64,000 bases of DNA from DAOUBF01 sp034432795 (GTDB taxonomy: Bacteria > Chloroflexota > Anaerolineae > DSLN01): contig DAOUBF010000040.1 in the NCBI GenBank assembly GCA_034432795.1, forward strand, positions 1 to 64,000. The letters are read 5' to 3'. The notes below the pieces were generated by a model. It was given only the letters and a program-made list of their open reading frames with translations. It searched no databases and was not told the origin of the DNA. Positions 8,524 through 16,789 of this stretch are shown piece after piece. The translations under genes and the position numbers were made by a program. Position 1 is the stretch's first letter; each line of letters opens with the position of its first letter.

Positions 8524-9126
8524 GTGGAAGATTCGCTGGAGAAAGTTGCCGCAGAAGTGCGCGTTTGCTCCCTGTGCCCCCTATCAAAGTCCCGCACCAA
8601 GGCCGTGCCGGGCGAGGGGCCGGTCACCGCCGAGATCATGTTTATCGGCGAGGGGCCAGGGTTCCATGAAGACCGGACAGGGCGCCCCTTTGTCGGTGCA
8701 GCAGGCCAATTTCTGGACGAGTTACTGACCCTGGCCGGGCTGAAGCGCGAAGAGGTGTTTATTACCAACATCGTGAAGTGCCGCCCGCCGGGCAATCGCG
8801 ACCCGCTCCCCCAGGAGATTGAGGCTTGTAAACCCTACCTGGACCGGCAGATCGCGCTGATCCAGCCCAAAGTGATCGTCACATTGGGGCGCTACTCTAT
8901 GGCCCGTTACCTGCCCGGTGCCAAGATCTCCGCCATTCACGGCCAGGCGAAACGGGTCGGCGGCCAATGGGTGGTGGCTATGTACCACCCGGCTGCGGCG
9001 CTGCACCAGCCAGCGCTCAAACGTGAAGTTGAAGATGACTTTCGCAAGCTCCCCCAGATCATCGCCCAGGCCAGGCAGGATACAGGCGAGATCCCCCAGG
9101 CACCTGAACAGCTTAGCTTGTTTTGA
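8524..9126 (+). CDS. Family 4 uracil-DNA glycosylase
   Basis: A 200-residue [4Fe-4S] uracil-DNA glycosylase that removes uracil from DNA in base excision repair. Motif A is GEGPGFHEDRTGRPFVG (about 42-58), and motif B contains MYHPAAALHQP. The four cluster cysteines are seen at C15 and C18 (CSLC), C86 (IVKCRPP) and C102 (EACKPYL). I chose the GTG at 8524, five bases after AAGGAGAG (8512-8519); the frame remains open upstream but that part is not conserved and lacks a ribosome-binding site. It ends 20 nt before the next gene. Confidence 0.9.
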   Translation: MEDSLEKVAAEVRVCSLCPLSKSRTKAVPGEGPVTAEIMFIGEGPGFHEDRTGRPFVGAAGQFLDELLTLAGLKREEVFITNIVKCRPPGNRDPLPQEIEACKPYLDRQIALIQPKVIVTLGRYSMARYLPGAKISAIHGQAKRVGGQWVVAMYHPAAALHQPALKREVEDDFRKLPQIIAQARQDTGEIPQAPEQLSLF

Positions 9127-9145
9127 CAGGGCATCGTTGCGAGTT

Positions 9146-10291
9146 ATGGCCTTATCCTCCCATGATCCTTCTCTCCAACGTCTGGTCAGGAAGCTGGCGT
9201 TGGCTTTACTCGCACTTGCCCTCTTGCCTCCATTTGCAGGGCCTGCCTCTGACCAGGCGACTCAACAGGCCAGCGCAGCTTTGGAGGGCCAGCAGGGTTA
9301 CCTCTTTCGCTTTAATCCGAGCACCCAGACCTTTACCACTATTCCGATCCCCCTGCTGGGGAATCGGCCTGTCGGCGTTGTCGCGGTTAACGAGGGCGGG
9401 CGCCAGAACATCTGGTTTACCCAATCGGATGCCAACCTGGTTGGCCGCCTGATCTATACGGATACGGTGAGTTACAGCTTTATCTCCTACACTATCCCCA
9501 CCGCCAACAGCCTGCCATTGAATCTCACCTCTTCTGGTGATTCCATCTGGTTCACCGAGCACATGGGCAATAAAATTGGTCGTCTTGTTCGTGCCACTGG
9601 CGCGATCACCGAATATAGCGTCCCGACAGTCAACAGCCGCCCGGCAGACATTGATGCCGCGCCTGACGGCAGCCTCTGGTTCAGTGAGCAGGCCGGCAAC
9701 AGGCTCGCCCGCCTGAACCCGACGACCGGCGTGATCACGGAGTACGCGGACACGACACAAACGCCACCGTCGCCTTACCAGCCGTACGGTGTCTTTGTCC
9801 AGGACAATAACCGTATCTGGATTGTTGAGCCTATGCGACCAGACGGAAATGGCTGGGCCGTTTTGCTTCAACTCAGCCCCAGTCTGAGCTGGCTGCACTT
9901 TAATATCGGTGCCGGGACAGGTCCGTATGACCTGGCTGTAGATGGGGCTTATCCCTGGGGAACTCCCTGGGTTCTGGAGCGGTCCACCCGGCGCATTTGC
10001 GAGATCGTTATCGGCACACTGGCAGGCTGCCTCTACCACCATCCCATCTCGCCGACACCGGGGGTTCCCACCGCGCTTGTGATAGAATCATCCAATCGTC
10101 GCTGGTTTACCAAGTCGGATGTCGGCCAGTTGGGCCTGATGACCGGCAGAGGAGGCCTGGTGACGTTTAACGAGTATCCACTCCCGATCGCCGGCCTCTG
10201 GCCTCAGGGCCTGGACATCGCCGACGATGGCAGTATCTGGATTGTGGCCGGGCCACGCTACCAGATCTATCTGCCGATTATCCAGAGGTGA
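9146..10291 (+). CDS. Secreted Vgb-like (streptogramin-lyase type) beta-propeller
   Basis: A 381-residue secreted protein: a hydrophobic signal segment (LALALLALALLPPFAG) followed by repeated blades such as IWFTEHMGNKIGRLVRATG and LWFSEQAGNRLARLNPTTG. These match the repeats of virginiamycin B lyase-type propellers. Most family members outside resistance loci have no demonstrated lyase activity; an extracellular binding or sensing role is equally possible. The C-terminus ends in YQIYLPIIQR, a short motif that recurs in the neighbouring secreted proteins. The start at 9146 gives a clean signal peptide. The stop overlaps a GTG in the next gene's frame. Confidence 0.7.
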   Translation: MALSSHDPSLQRLVRKLALALLALALLPPFAGPASDQATQQASAALEGQQGYLFRFNPSTQTFTTIPIPLLGNRPVGVVAVNEGGRQNIWFTQSDANLVGRLIYTDTVSYSFISYTIPTANSLPLNLTSSGDSIWFTEHMGNKIGRLVRATGAITEYSVPTVNSRPADIDAAPDGSLWFSEQAGNRLARLNPTTGVITEYADTTQTPPSPYQPYGVFVQDNNRIWIVEPMRPDGNGWAVLLQLSPSLSWLHFNIGAGTGPYDLAVDGAYPWGTPWVLERSTRRICEIVIGTLAGCLYHHPISPTPGVPTALVIESSNRRWFTKSDVGQLGLMTGRGGLVTFNEYPLPIAGLWPQGLDIADDGSIWIVAGPRYQIYLPIIQR

Positions 10292-10302
10292 GGAGCGGGG
10301 AC

Positions 10303-11823
10303 ATGCGGCGAGGATATATTGATTTGGTGATGAGATCAGGCTATCTTATCTTACCCCTTCTGGTAGCCGTTGTGCTGGGCTGGCGCGCCCAGGCCGCCGG
10401 TCAGTCAGGTCCTCTCTGGCCCGCTGAAGCCATGCCTCAACCCCCCAGGCCGAGCCAACCCATCTCCATGAATACGCCATCCATGTACACAAATGTGTAC
10501 ACACTGTACCTTCCTCTTGTCCATTACCTCTATGATGGCCGTGTCCGGCTTTTTGGTGTGCAGGCCTGGGGGGAGATTGACTCGTCTCAGGCTCGCAGTT
10601 ATATGCGGCAGGCCGGTATCCGCTGGCTTCGCACAACCATCAATTGGGCAGAGATTGAACCTTCTCCCTTGCCGCCCTCTCAGTACAACTGGCCCACAAC
10701 CGATGGACGTATCACTACGCTGGTCCAGGCGGGCTTCAGCCCCATTCTCACGCTATCCGGCAACCCCTCCTGGGCCGCCGCGCTCCCCGGTGGCCCGGTC
10801 ACCAACACTCAGGACCTGGTGGAGTTTATGTCCGCCCTGGTTGAACGCTACGATGGCGATGGTCTAGATGATGCACCTGGGTCGCCCATTGTGCGCTATT
10901 GGGAGTTTTACAACGAGCCTGACAATACCGATTATGGCTGGCACTGCTTTTATGCGGGTCTGGGCTGTTTTGGGAACGACCCAGAAGCCTATGCCCAGGA
11001 GCTCGCCGCGATCTATCCGGCCATCAAGGCCGCCAACCCCGATGCCCAATTGGTGTTCGGCGGCATTGCTATGGATAACTACCCGCTGTTTAATCCGAAC
11101 TTCCTGGACCAGGTTTTAGCCGCCTGCACGGGGACCTGCTTTGATATTATGAACTTCCACTACTACCCATTCTACCGTTGGAGCGGAGGATGGGAGACCT
11201 ACGGGCGGGATATTATCGGGAAGGCCACGGCGGTGCGGAACAGGCTGGCGGCCTATGGTTACAGTCGCCCGCTGATCGCCACGGAGGCAAGCTGGCCGGG
11301 GGCGTCCTCGTGGGGAAGCCCTGAACTTCAGGCGCGCTATGTCCCCAAGCTCTATGCGCGTGGCATGGCTACCGACCTGGGCGTGTTGATCTGGTACAAA
11401 GCCGCGGATGAAACCTGCGAGCCGGTCTCTTTCATGTCGGGGCTGCTCACCTGCAATTTTGACCCCAAGCTTTCGCACACGGCCTATTCCGTCTTCACGG
11501 CGAAACTGGGCCGTGCAGACTACGTTGGCGTCGTGAACCAGAGTGACCCCTTAATAGAGAGTTATCAGTTTCGTGTACCTGAGACTTCTGGCATGAGGCG
11601 TATAGACGTCACCTGGGTGGACTGCACCAGCCTGGATAATTGTGTGAGTGGGACCACGCCTCCACGCACCTACCGGGTGGCCGCGACTCAGGTCCGAATT
11701 ACAGATCAGTTCGGCAACGCGACCGTCGTGTACGACTGCGACGACGGCACCTGTGATGGGGTCGTCACGCGCCGGTTGACCGACCAGAACCCGATCTATG
11801 TGGAGTATTTACAGGTGCCCTGA
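10303..11823 (+). CDS. Secreted GH-A clan glycosidase-fold protein
   Basis: A 506-residue secreted protein resembling GH39/GH5-type TIM-barrel glycosidases. After the signal peptide (LILPLLVAVVLGWRAQAAG) comes a linker with LYLPLVHYLYDG at about residue 66, then GIRWLRTTINWAEIEPSP, VRYWEFYNEPDN (the NEP acid/base glutamate) and LIATEASWPG (a plausible nucleophile glutamate). Both catalytic acids are therefore present. The substrate is unknown. A cysteine-rich segment (CTSLDNCVSG, CDDGTCDG) near the C-terminus probably forms disulfides. I chose ATG 10303 with GGAG seven bases upstream; a GTG at 10288 overlapping the previous stop is an alternative. Confidence 0.7.
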   Translation: MRRGYIDLVMRSGYLILPLLVAVVLGWRAQAAGQSGPLWPAEAMPQPPRPSQPISMNTPSMYTNVYTLYLPLVHYLYDGRVRLFGVQAWGEIDSSQARSYMRQAGIRWLRTTINWAEIEPSPLPPSQYNWPTTDGRITTLVQAGFSPILTLSGNPSWAAALPGGPVTNTQDLVEFMSALVERYDGDGLDDAPGSPIVRYWEFYNEPDNTDYGWHCFYAGLGCFGNDPEAYAQELAAIYPAIKAANPDAQLVFGGIAMDNYPLFNPNFLDQVLAACTGTCFDIMNFHYYPFYRWSGGWETYGRDIIGKATAVRNRLAAYGYSRPLIATEASWPGASSWGSPELQARYVPKLYARGMATDLGVLIWYKAADETCEPVSFMSGLLTCNFDPKLSHTAYSVFTAKLGRADYVGVVNQSDPLIESYQFRVPETSGMRRIDVTWVDCTSLDNCVSGTTPPRTYRVAATQVRITDQFGNATVVYDCDDGTCDGVVTRRLTDQNPIYVEYLQVP

Positions 11824-11832
11824 GATCATGCC

Positions 11833-13446
11833 ATGAGAGTTCCTGCCCGACCTTTCGGGTTGTTACTCCCCCTGCTGGTCTTATCCCTGGCGATCTTCCT
11901 GGGTTATACCCAACGGGCGCTGGACGGTTGGGATAGTATGGCGTACATTTATGCCGGGCGGCAACTGGCAAATGGTCAGGGGCTGGCCATGACGGACCCG
12001 AATAACGCCTCAATTGGGCCGTACTTTGGCCTATCCGGCTATCGCTTACGACGGGAGCCTGGCCCGCGCCTCTACCTCACCTTTCCGCCCGGCTTCCCAC
12101 TGCTCCTGGCATTGGCTCAGGTTCTGGCGGATACGCCGGATGCTGCTTTTGCTGTCGTCCCACTCCTTGCCCTCCTGACAGCGGTAGCGACCTTCGCGCT
12201 TGCCAGAACCCTGTTTGACGTCTGGGTGGGCTGGGCAGCAGTTGCACTCCTCGTCTTTACGCCCACATTCTTAACCTTCGCTACAGCGCCCTGGTCGGAT
12301 GTGCCAGCGACTGCGTTTATTTTGGCCGGGGTTGTGCTCTTTGTAAAGGCGCAACGCACGAATTTAGCCCGGCGGGCGGCATTCCTTGGTGCACTTGCCG
12401 GGCTATGCATCGGGTACAGCGGCTTCATCCGGATAGTCAGCCTACTTGCCGGGCCAGCATTGTTGGCTTATGGATGGTATTACCAACGGCGGCAAATCAC
12501 CCATCCGGCCCACTCGGCCTTCGCTGTACTTTGGGGGCTGGGGACGCTAGGCGTGCTAATCTTCAATCGCGTTTACTATGGGGGGTGGCTGGCCTCGGGC
12601 TACACATTTGAAAACAGTGGTTATAATTGGCCCTTCTTCAGCCTAAGCTATGCACTGGGGCCTTCGCCAGCGGATGGCCACAGCCTGATCGCCGCAGCCC
12701 AGACCCTGGCACGTGACTTCTCTCTGCTCCTTGTTCCGGCTGTTCTGGGACTGGGGACCATGCCCCGGCAGGCGGCCATTTTACTGCTAGGAGTAGGAGG
12801 AGCACTTGTGGTACCTTATAGTATATATGCATTCGCACCGACCGGGATCAATGCCCGCTTTCTCCTCCCTATCTATCCACTGCTTGCGCTGGCAGTCGCT
12901 TATGGGTTGAGTTGGATTGTGGGCCGCCTTGCACCACGTTACCGTGACATGGCTTTGTTGGTCACAACTACCCTCAGCGTCCTGGTCCTCTTACAACCTT
13001 GGGCCTCCCTGGAGAGGTTGGCCGAGCGGAATCAGAACTATGCAAGGATAGCTGCCTCTATCCAAGAGCTTATAGCAGATACCCCGCCAGACGCTGTCTT
13101 CCTGGCTTACACTCTGGGTGATCCTCTCTTCTTCTATGGTGGCCGGTCAGTCCTCTATTATCGCCATATGTCACGGCCTGAACGGCCCGATGGCTCATCC
13201 CGGCCTGTGGAGGAACGTCTGACCGAGGCTGTAGACAGGTTGCTAGCACGAGGTACACCTGTGTATTTTGTGGACGACACCCAGCCCTCATTATGGAACG
13301 TCTCCGGTATCCTGCGTCGCCACTATCAGCTAAGGCTCTATCGGACTGATCCGCCGATCTATCAAGTTGAGCGGCTGACCTCAGGCGAGGGGAGAATAGC
13401 CCCCTTTACATTGATTCCTGTCACCGAAGGTGACGTTATGAAATAA
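11833..13446 (+). CDS. GT39-type membrane glycosyltransferase
   Basis: A 537-residue polytopic protein of the ArnT/PMT superfamily. The first helix (LLLPLLVLSLAIFLGYTQ) is followed by ALDGWDSMAYIYAGRQLANGQG, where the acidic residue in the first loop is the expected catalytic base, then LTFPPGFPLLLALAQVL, a conserved second-helix motif. About ten hydrophobic segments follow and the last 120 residues are soluble. It lies between two secreted glycosidase-like genes (9-nt gap upstream, 31 nt downstream), consistent with one operon for a cell-surface glycan or glycoprotein. Donor and acceptor are not predictable. Confidence 0.8.
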   Translation: MRVPARPFGLLLPLLVLSLAIFLGYTQRALDGWDSMAYIYAGRQLANGQGLAMTDPNNASIGPYFGLSGYRLRREPGPRLYLTFPPGFPLLLALAQVLADTPDAAFAVVPLLALLTAVATFALARTLFDVWVGWAAVALLVFTPTFLTFATAPWSDVPATAFILAGVVLFVKAQRTNLARRAAFLGALAGLCIGYSGFIRIVSLLAGPALLAYGWYYQRRQITHPAHSAFAVLWGLGTLGVLIFNRVYYGGWLASGYTFENSGYNWPFFSLSYALGPSPADGHSLIAAAQTLARDFSLLLVPAVLGLGTMPRQAAILLLGVGGALVVPYSIYAFAPTGINARFLLPIYPLLALAVAYGLSWIVGRLAPRYRDMALLVTTTLSVLVLLQPWASLERLAERNQNYARIAASIQELIADTPPDAVFLAYTLGDPLFFYGGRSVLYYRHMSRPERPDGSSRPVEERLTEAVDRLLARGTPVYFVDDTQPSLWNVSGILRRHYQLRLYRTDPPIYQVERLTSGEGRIAPFTLIPVTEGDVMK

Positions 13447-13477
13447 TCCGTTGAGTACCTCTAAAGGAATCCGTACG

Positions 13478-14968
13478 ATGAACATCAGGCTAAGACGTCT
13501 TGTCCTGTGTAGTATACTCCTGAGCGCCGGGGGATTGATGCTGATCGGAGTCGCGGCTTTGCTGGCCGGGCCATCTTTACCCCCGGACCAGACCATCTAT
13601 CTCCCTATTGTAAACCACCGATATAACACACGGAATTTCGCCCATGGCCGCTTCGGCGCTGCGGCCAGTTCCACAGAGTTGACCCGCTACCTCGGCCTGC
13701 AGCCTTATGACCTCAGTTGGTTCAACCTGGGCTGGTATCTGGACTGGGGTGTGAATACACAGCCCCCTGAACCGTATGGGATAGAATATGTCCAGGTGAT
13801 CCGGCTGATGCAAACCACGACGCCGCCTTATTACGCGCTTGTTGAGCCAGCAAGCTGGGGGGAGTTGGCTGCCCTGGTGCAGGCAAGGCCCAATGATTTA
13901 TACATGGTGGGCAACGAGCCGGACAGCCCGTTTCAGGATAACATGTGCCCGGCTGCCTATGTAAGTGCTTATCATGATGTTTACGCCTTCATTAAGGGGA
14001 TCAGCCCATCCACCCCAGTAGGCATCGGGGGCATTGTCCAGCCCACACCGGTGCGCTTCCGCTATCTGGACACTATCTGGAACACCTACCAGATCTCCTA
14101 TAGCCAGAGGCTACCTACGGATTTCTGGAATATTCACGCGTTCATTTTGAACGAGACAGGCGGCTGGGGCGCGTTCATCCCGCCTTGCACGGACCCCGCT
14201 GGCGCTGTCACCATTGGCCTGGACGAACTGGATCGCATGGATATCTTCATTTCGCGCCTCCAGGACTTCCGCCAGTGGATGGCTGCAAAGGGCGAACGCG
14301 AGAAACCCCTTTACATCACCGAATACGGCATCTTGTTCCCGGAGGACTATGGCTATCCTAATATCCCCCGCGTCCGGGATTTCATGTATGCCACTTTTGA
14401 CTATTTCTTAGGCCCTCAGTCCATCAGTCCCGCGATAGGCTACCCTCGCGATAACAACCATCTGGTGCAACGCTGGATATGGTTCAGCCTGGCGCATGAC
14501 CCTTATTACATGGGGGGCGCTCTATTTGACCCCAGGACAACCCCGCCTACGCTTACGACCCTGGGGCAGGCCTGGATTGACTATGTGCAGCAACTGACGC
14601 CTACGGTCAACCTTATGCCCTACAATGTGATCGCGAATGTCCCGCCGGACCCGCGACCAGTTACAGCGACGATCCAGTTAGAAGTGATCAACAATGGCGG
14701 TAGCACTATCTCAAACGGCTTCTATGTCACCCTCTATGACCAGGGAGGGACGCCGGTGTCCAGCCAGATGACACAGGATGTGCGCTGCTGTGGCCGCTTC
14801 AACGTGGTCACCCTGCTCTGGCCCAATCTGCCCCCTGGCATCCACACCGGCCACATCCGCGTTGACCCGGACAACCGGATTAACGAGACGAACGAGTCTG
14901 ACAACGAGATTGAAGTGATCGTGACGGTCCTGGAGCATTACACCCGCCTGCCTCTGATTGCACGCTGA
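13478..14968 (+). CDS. Secreted glycosidase-fold protein with CARDB domain
   Basis: A 496-residue secreted protein. The signal segment (LVLCSILLSAGGLMLIGVAAL) is followed by QTIYLPIVNHRY at about residue 38, then a TIM-barrel-like region with MVGNEPDSPFQ and PLYITEYGILFP, which resemble the two glutamate strands of GH-A clan enzymes. The C-terminal 110 residues (TIQLEVINNGGSTISNGFYV ... NETNESDNEIEV) form a CARDB-type adhesion domain. It ends in YTRLPLIAR, a weak version of the YLP motif. The ATG at 13478 has AAAGGA upstream; an earlier TTG at 13451 is less likely. Catalytic activity is inferred, not certain. Confidence 0.6.
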   Translation: MNIRLRRLVLCSILLSAGGLMLIGVAALLAGPSLPPDQTIYLPIVNHRYNTRNFAHGRFGAAASSTELTRYLGLQPYDLSWFNLGWYLDWGVNTQPPEPYGIEYVQVIRLMQTTTPPYYALVEPASWGELAALVQARPNDLYMVGNEPDSPFQDNMCPAAYVSAYHDVYAFIKGISPSTPVGIGGIVQPTPVRFRYLDTIWNTYQISYSQRLPTDFWNIHAFILNETGGWGAFIPPCTDPAGAVTIGLDELDRMDIFISRLQDFRQWMAAKGEREKPLYITEYGILFPEDYGYPNIPRVRDFMYATFDYFLGPQSISPAIGYPRDNNHLVQRWIWFSLAHDPYYMGGALFDPRTTPPTLTTLGQAWIDYVQQLTPTVNLMPYNVIANVPPDPRPVTATIQLEVINNGGSTISNGFYVTLYDQGGTPVSSQMTQDVRCCGRFNVVTLLWPNLPPGIHTGHIRVDPDNRINETNESDNEIEVIVTVLEHYTRLPLIAR

Positions 14969-15079
14969 ACGCGCCTGATGGGCCACCGGCCGGGCGTCTA
15001 CCAACGTGGACGCCTGGCATCGGCGCAGGCCGACGCCCTACTTTCACCTCAGAGGCACGCCTTCAGTCGCCAGCCTAAA

Positions 15080-15105
15080 GTAGGGACGCACGGCCATGCG
15101 CCCCT
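15080..15105. repeat. Short palindrome GTAGGG/GCGCACGGCC type
   Basis: TAGGGACGCACGGCCATGCG followed by CCCCT forms an imperfect palindrome. It is a single copy here, but this type is often interspersed in bacterial genomes. Confidence 0.45.
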
Positions 15106-15190
15106 CCCCCCTCTCCCGCCCTCCCCCATCCAAGGGGAGGGAGTGGCCTGTCCCCCTCCCCCTGGATGGGGGAGGGTTGGGGTGGGGGGA
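15105..15190. repeat. G/C-tract inverted repeat (family C), copy 1
   Basis: Two facing blocks of C-rich and G-rich sequence (CTCCCCCATCCAAGGGGAGG, then CCCCTGGATGGGGGAGGGTT). Similar blocks are at 22243-22300, 37895-37932 and 54850-54880. Confidence 0.65.
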
Positions 15191-15240
15191 AAACGCACCT
15201 GAGGTTAAAACCGATACTCCTGCCTGATGCTCCTGGCCGT

Positions 15241-15269
15241 TTGACATTTCCCCCGCCCCAGGCTAGGAT
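15241..15269 (+). promoter_or_regulatory. Promoter of the deoxynucleoside kinase pair
   Basis: TTGACA (15241-15246), a 17-nt spacer and TAGGAT (15264-15269), about 55 nt upstream of the first kinase start. Confidence 0.6.
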
Positions 15270-15323
15270 CAGAGGATGGACGGCGGACGATAGCCCACTA
15301 TTCGTTGTCCCTGAAGGAGGCCC

Positions 15324-15962
15324 GTGTACCTGGCGATTGAGGGTGTCCTCGGCGTGGGCAAGACCACGCTGGCGCGGCTGCTGGCGCCGATGTTCCATGC
15401 CCAGTTGCTCCTGGAGGCCTTTGAGGAGAACCCCTTCCTCAGCCGTTTTTACGCCGACCGCGCCCGCTATGCCTTCCAGACGCAGATCTTCTTTCTCCTC
15501 AGCCGCTATCGCCACCAGCAAGAGGTGCGCCAGGCCCTGCAACGCGGCAACTTAGTCAGCGACTACACTTTCGCCAAAGACCGCCTGTTCGCCCGCCTCA
15601 ACCTGTCGGGCGACGAACTGGCGCTGTACGAGAGCCTGTACGAGGCCCTGGCCGAAGGCGTTGTCCTGCCCGACCTGATCGTTTACCTGCGGGCGGAGAC
15701 CGACACGCTGATGCGCCGCATCGCCTTCCGCGACCGCCCTTACGAGCGCAACATGGACCGCGAGTATATTGAGCGCCTGCGCCAGGCCTATGAAAGCTTC
15801 TTCGCCACCTATACGGCCTCACCCGTGATCGCCATAGATACCGACCATCTGGACTTCGTTCAGGACCCTGCCCACCTGACGACTATCGCCGGGCGCATCA
15901 AGAGCGCACTGGGCCTGGGCACCCACCAGCCCACTCTACCTTTGGAGGTGAAGCCGCCATGA
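15324..15962 (+). CDS. Deoxynucleoside kinase (first of pair)
   Basis: A 212-residue dAK/dGK-type deoxynucleoside kinase. The P-loop is EGVLGVGKTTLA (about residues 6-17). The substrate glutamate is in LLEAFEENPFLSRFY, VSDYTFAKDRLF carries the DRS-like motif, and PDLIVYLRAETDTLMRRIAFRDRPYE contains the lid arginines. It phosphorylates salvaged deoxynucleosides in the cytoplasm. The start is GTG with GAAGGAGG (15311-15318) upstream. Its stop overlaps the start of the second kinase (ATGA). Tandem genes of this kind encode heterodimeric dAK/dGK in some Gram-positive bacteria; whether this pair forms a heterodimer is inference. Confidence 0.85.
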   Translation: MYLAIEGVLGVGKTTLARLLAPMFHAQLLLEAFEENPFLSRFYADRARYAFQTQIFFLLSRYRHQQEVRQALQRGNLVSDYTFAKDRLFARLNLSGDELALYESLYEALAEGVVLPDLIVYLRAETDTLMRRIAFRDRPYERNMDREYIERLRQAYESFFATYTASPVIAIDTDHLDFVQDPAHLTTIAGRIKSALGLGTHQPTLPLEVKPP

Positions 15963-16591
15963 CCCCGTACCAGGCTTCAGCCCGGTTCTTCATCGCTATC
16001 GCAGGCAATATTGGCGCGGGCAAGAGCACCCTGACGGCGCTGCTGGCCAGGCGGCTGGGCTGGACCCCCTTCTTTGAAGCGGTGGACGATAATCCCTACC
16101 TGGCCGATTTCTACCAGGATATGCGCCGTTGGGCCTTCCACTCGCAAATCTATTTCCTCTCGCGCCGCCTGCGCCACCATCGCGACCTGCTCAACCAGCC
16201 CACCTCGGTTGTCCAGGACCGCACGGTCTATGAGGATGCCGAGGTGTTTGCCCGCAATCTGTATGAACAGGGCGCGCTCAGCGCACGTGAGTATCACAGC
16301 TACCGCGAACTGTACGAGGTGCTGACCTCCCTCCTGCCCCCGCCCGACCTGGTGGTGTACCTGCGCGCCTCGGTGGATACCCTGCTGCGGCATATCGCCC
16401 AGCGCGGGCGCGACTTTGAACGCGACATCTCCCCCGCCTATTTGAGCCGCCTGAACGCCCTCTACGAAGACTGGATTCGTGACTTCACCCTGTGCCCGGT
16501 GCTGGTGCTCCCCGCCGATGAACTGGACGTGGTGCAAGATGAAGGGCATCTGGAGTTTGTTACGGCCCGTATCCTGGATGGGCTTCAATAG
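15959..16591 (+). CDS. Deoxynucleoside kinase (second of pair)
   Basis: A 210-residue paralogue of the preceding kinase. The P-loop is AGNIGAGKSTLT, the substrate glutamate is in FFEAVDDNPYLADFY, the DRT motif is in VVQDRTVYEDAEVFA, and the lid is RGRDFERD. The first nine codons (MTPYQASAR) are encoded by a copy of palindromic repeat A (15964-15987), so the N-terminal extension appears repeat-derived; the conserved fold begins at about FFIAIAGNIG. Coupled to the upstream kinase by an ATGA overlap. Confidence 0.85.
   Translation: MTPYQASARFFIAIAGNIGAGKSTLTALLARRLGWTPFFEAVDDNPYLADFYQDMRRWAFHSQIYFLSRRLRHHRDLLNQPTSVVQDRTVYEDAEVFARNLYEQGALSAREYHSYRELYEVLTSLLPPPDLVVYLRASVDTLLRHIAQRGRDFERDISPAYLSRLNALYEDWIRDFTLCPVLVLPADELDVVQDEGHLEFVTARILDGLQ
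15964..15987. repeat. Palindromic repeat A, copy 2, inside a gene
   Basis: CGTACCAGGCTTCAGCCCGG and flanks match the repeat A core with one change. It forms the 5' end of the second deoxynucleoside kinase gene. Confidence 0.7.
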
Positions 16592-16601
16592 AGCACAGGA
16601 G

Positions 16602-16672
16602 CGTGCCCCTGAGCGCAGTGAAGGGTCTCTGAAGGCACACCGCTAAGGCCTCGCTGCGTTCAGCATGACAAC
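16602..16672. repeat. CCCTGAGCGCAGTGAAGGG-type repeat (family G), copy 1
   Basis: Contains CCCCTGAGCGCAGTGAAGGG near its left end and CTCGCTGCGTTCAGCATGAC at its right end, which are partly complementary. A shorter relative in the opposite orientation is at 54807-54847. Confidence 0.55.
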
Positions 16673-16703
16673 CTTGCGATCTGCTGAGATTGCAAACGGG
16701 CGG

Positions 16704-16739
16704 TTGCGCTCTTTACAGACTCTGTTATAATGTTATAAT
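16704..16739 (+). promoter_or_regulatory. Overlapping promoters of the PAS kinase gene
   Basis: Two TATAAT boxes lie eight bases apart (16726-16731 and 16734-16739). TTTACA (16712-16717) sits 16 nt before the second and TTGCGC (16704-16709) 16 nt before the first. The local base composition is strikingly AT-rich. Confidence 0.6.
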
Positions 16740-16789
16740 ATTATCCTAATTCTTGCTAATTCTTGCTATTTTCCAGGGCCACTACCAGG

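Larger units (their letters stand above)
14969..15323. other. Intergenic region rich in repeats
   Basis: No gene is evident. It holds a GTAGGG/GCGCACGGCC-type palindrome (15080-15105), a C-rich/G-rich inverted repeat (15105-15190) and the promoter of the kinase genes (15241-15269). The block at 15270-15295 (GAGGATGGACGGCGGACGAT) resembles the segment inside the GT39 gene at 47087-47130. Confidence 0.7.

Noticed and set aside
16602..16672. tRNA-like or terminator structure.
   Set aside because: No anticodon arm or TPsiC motif; better explained as an interspersed repeat.
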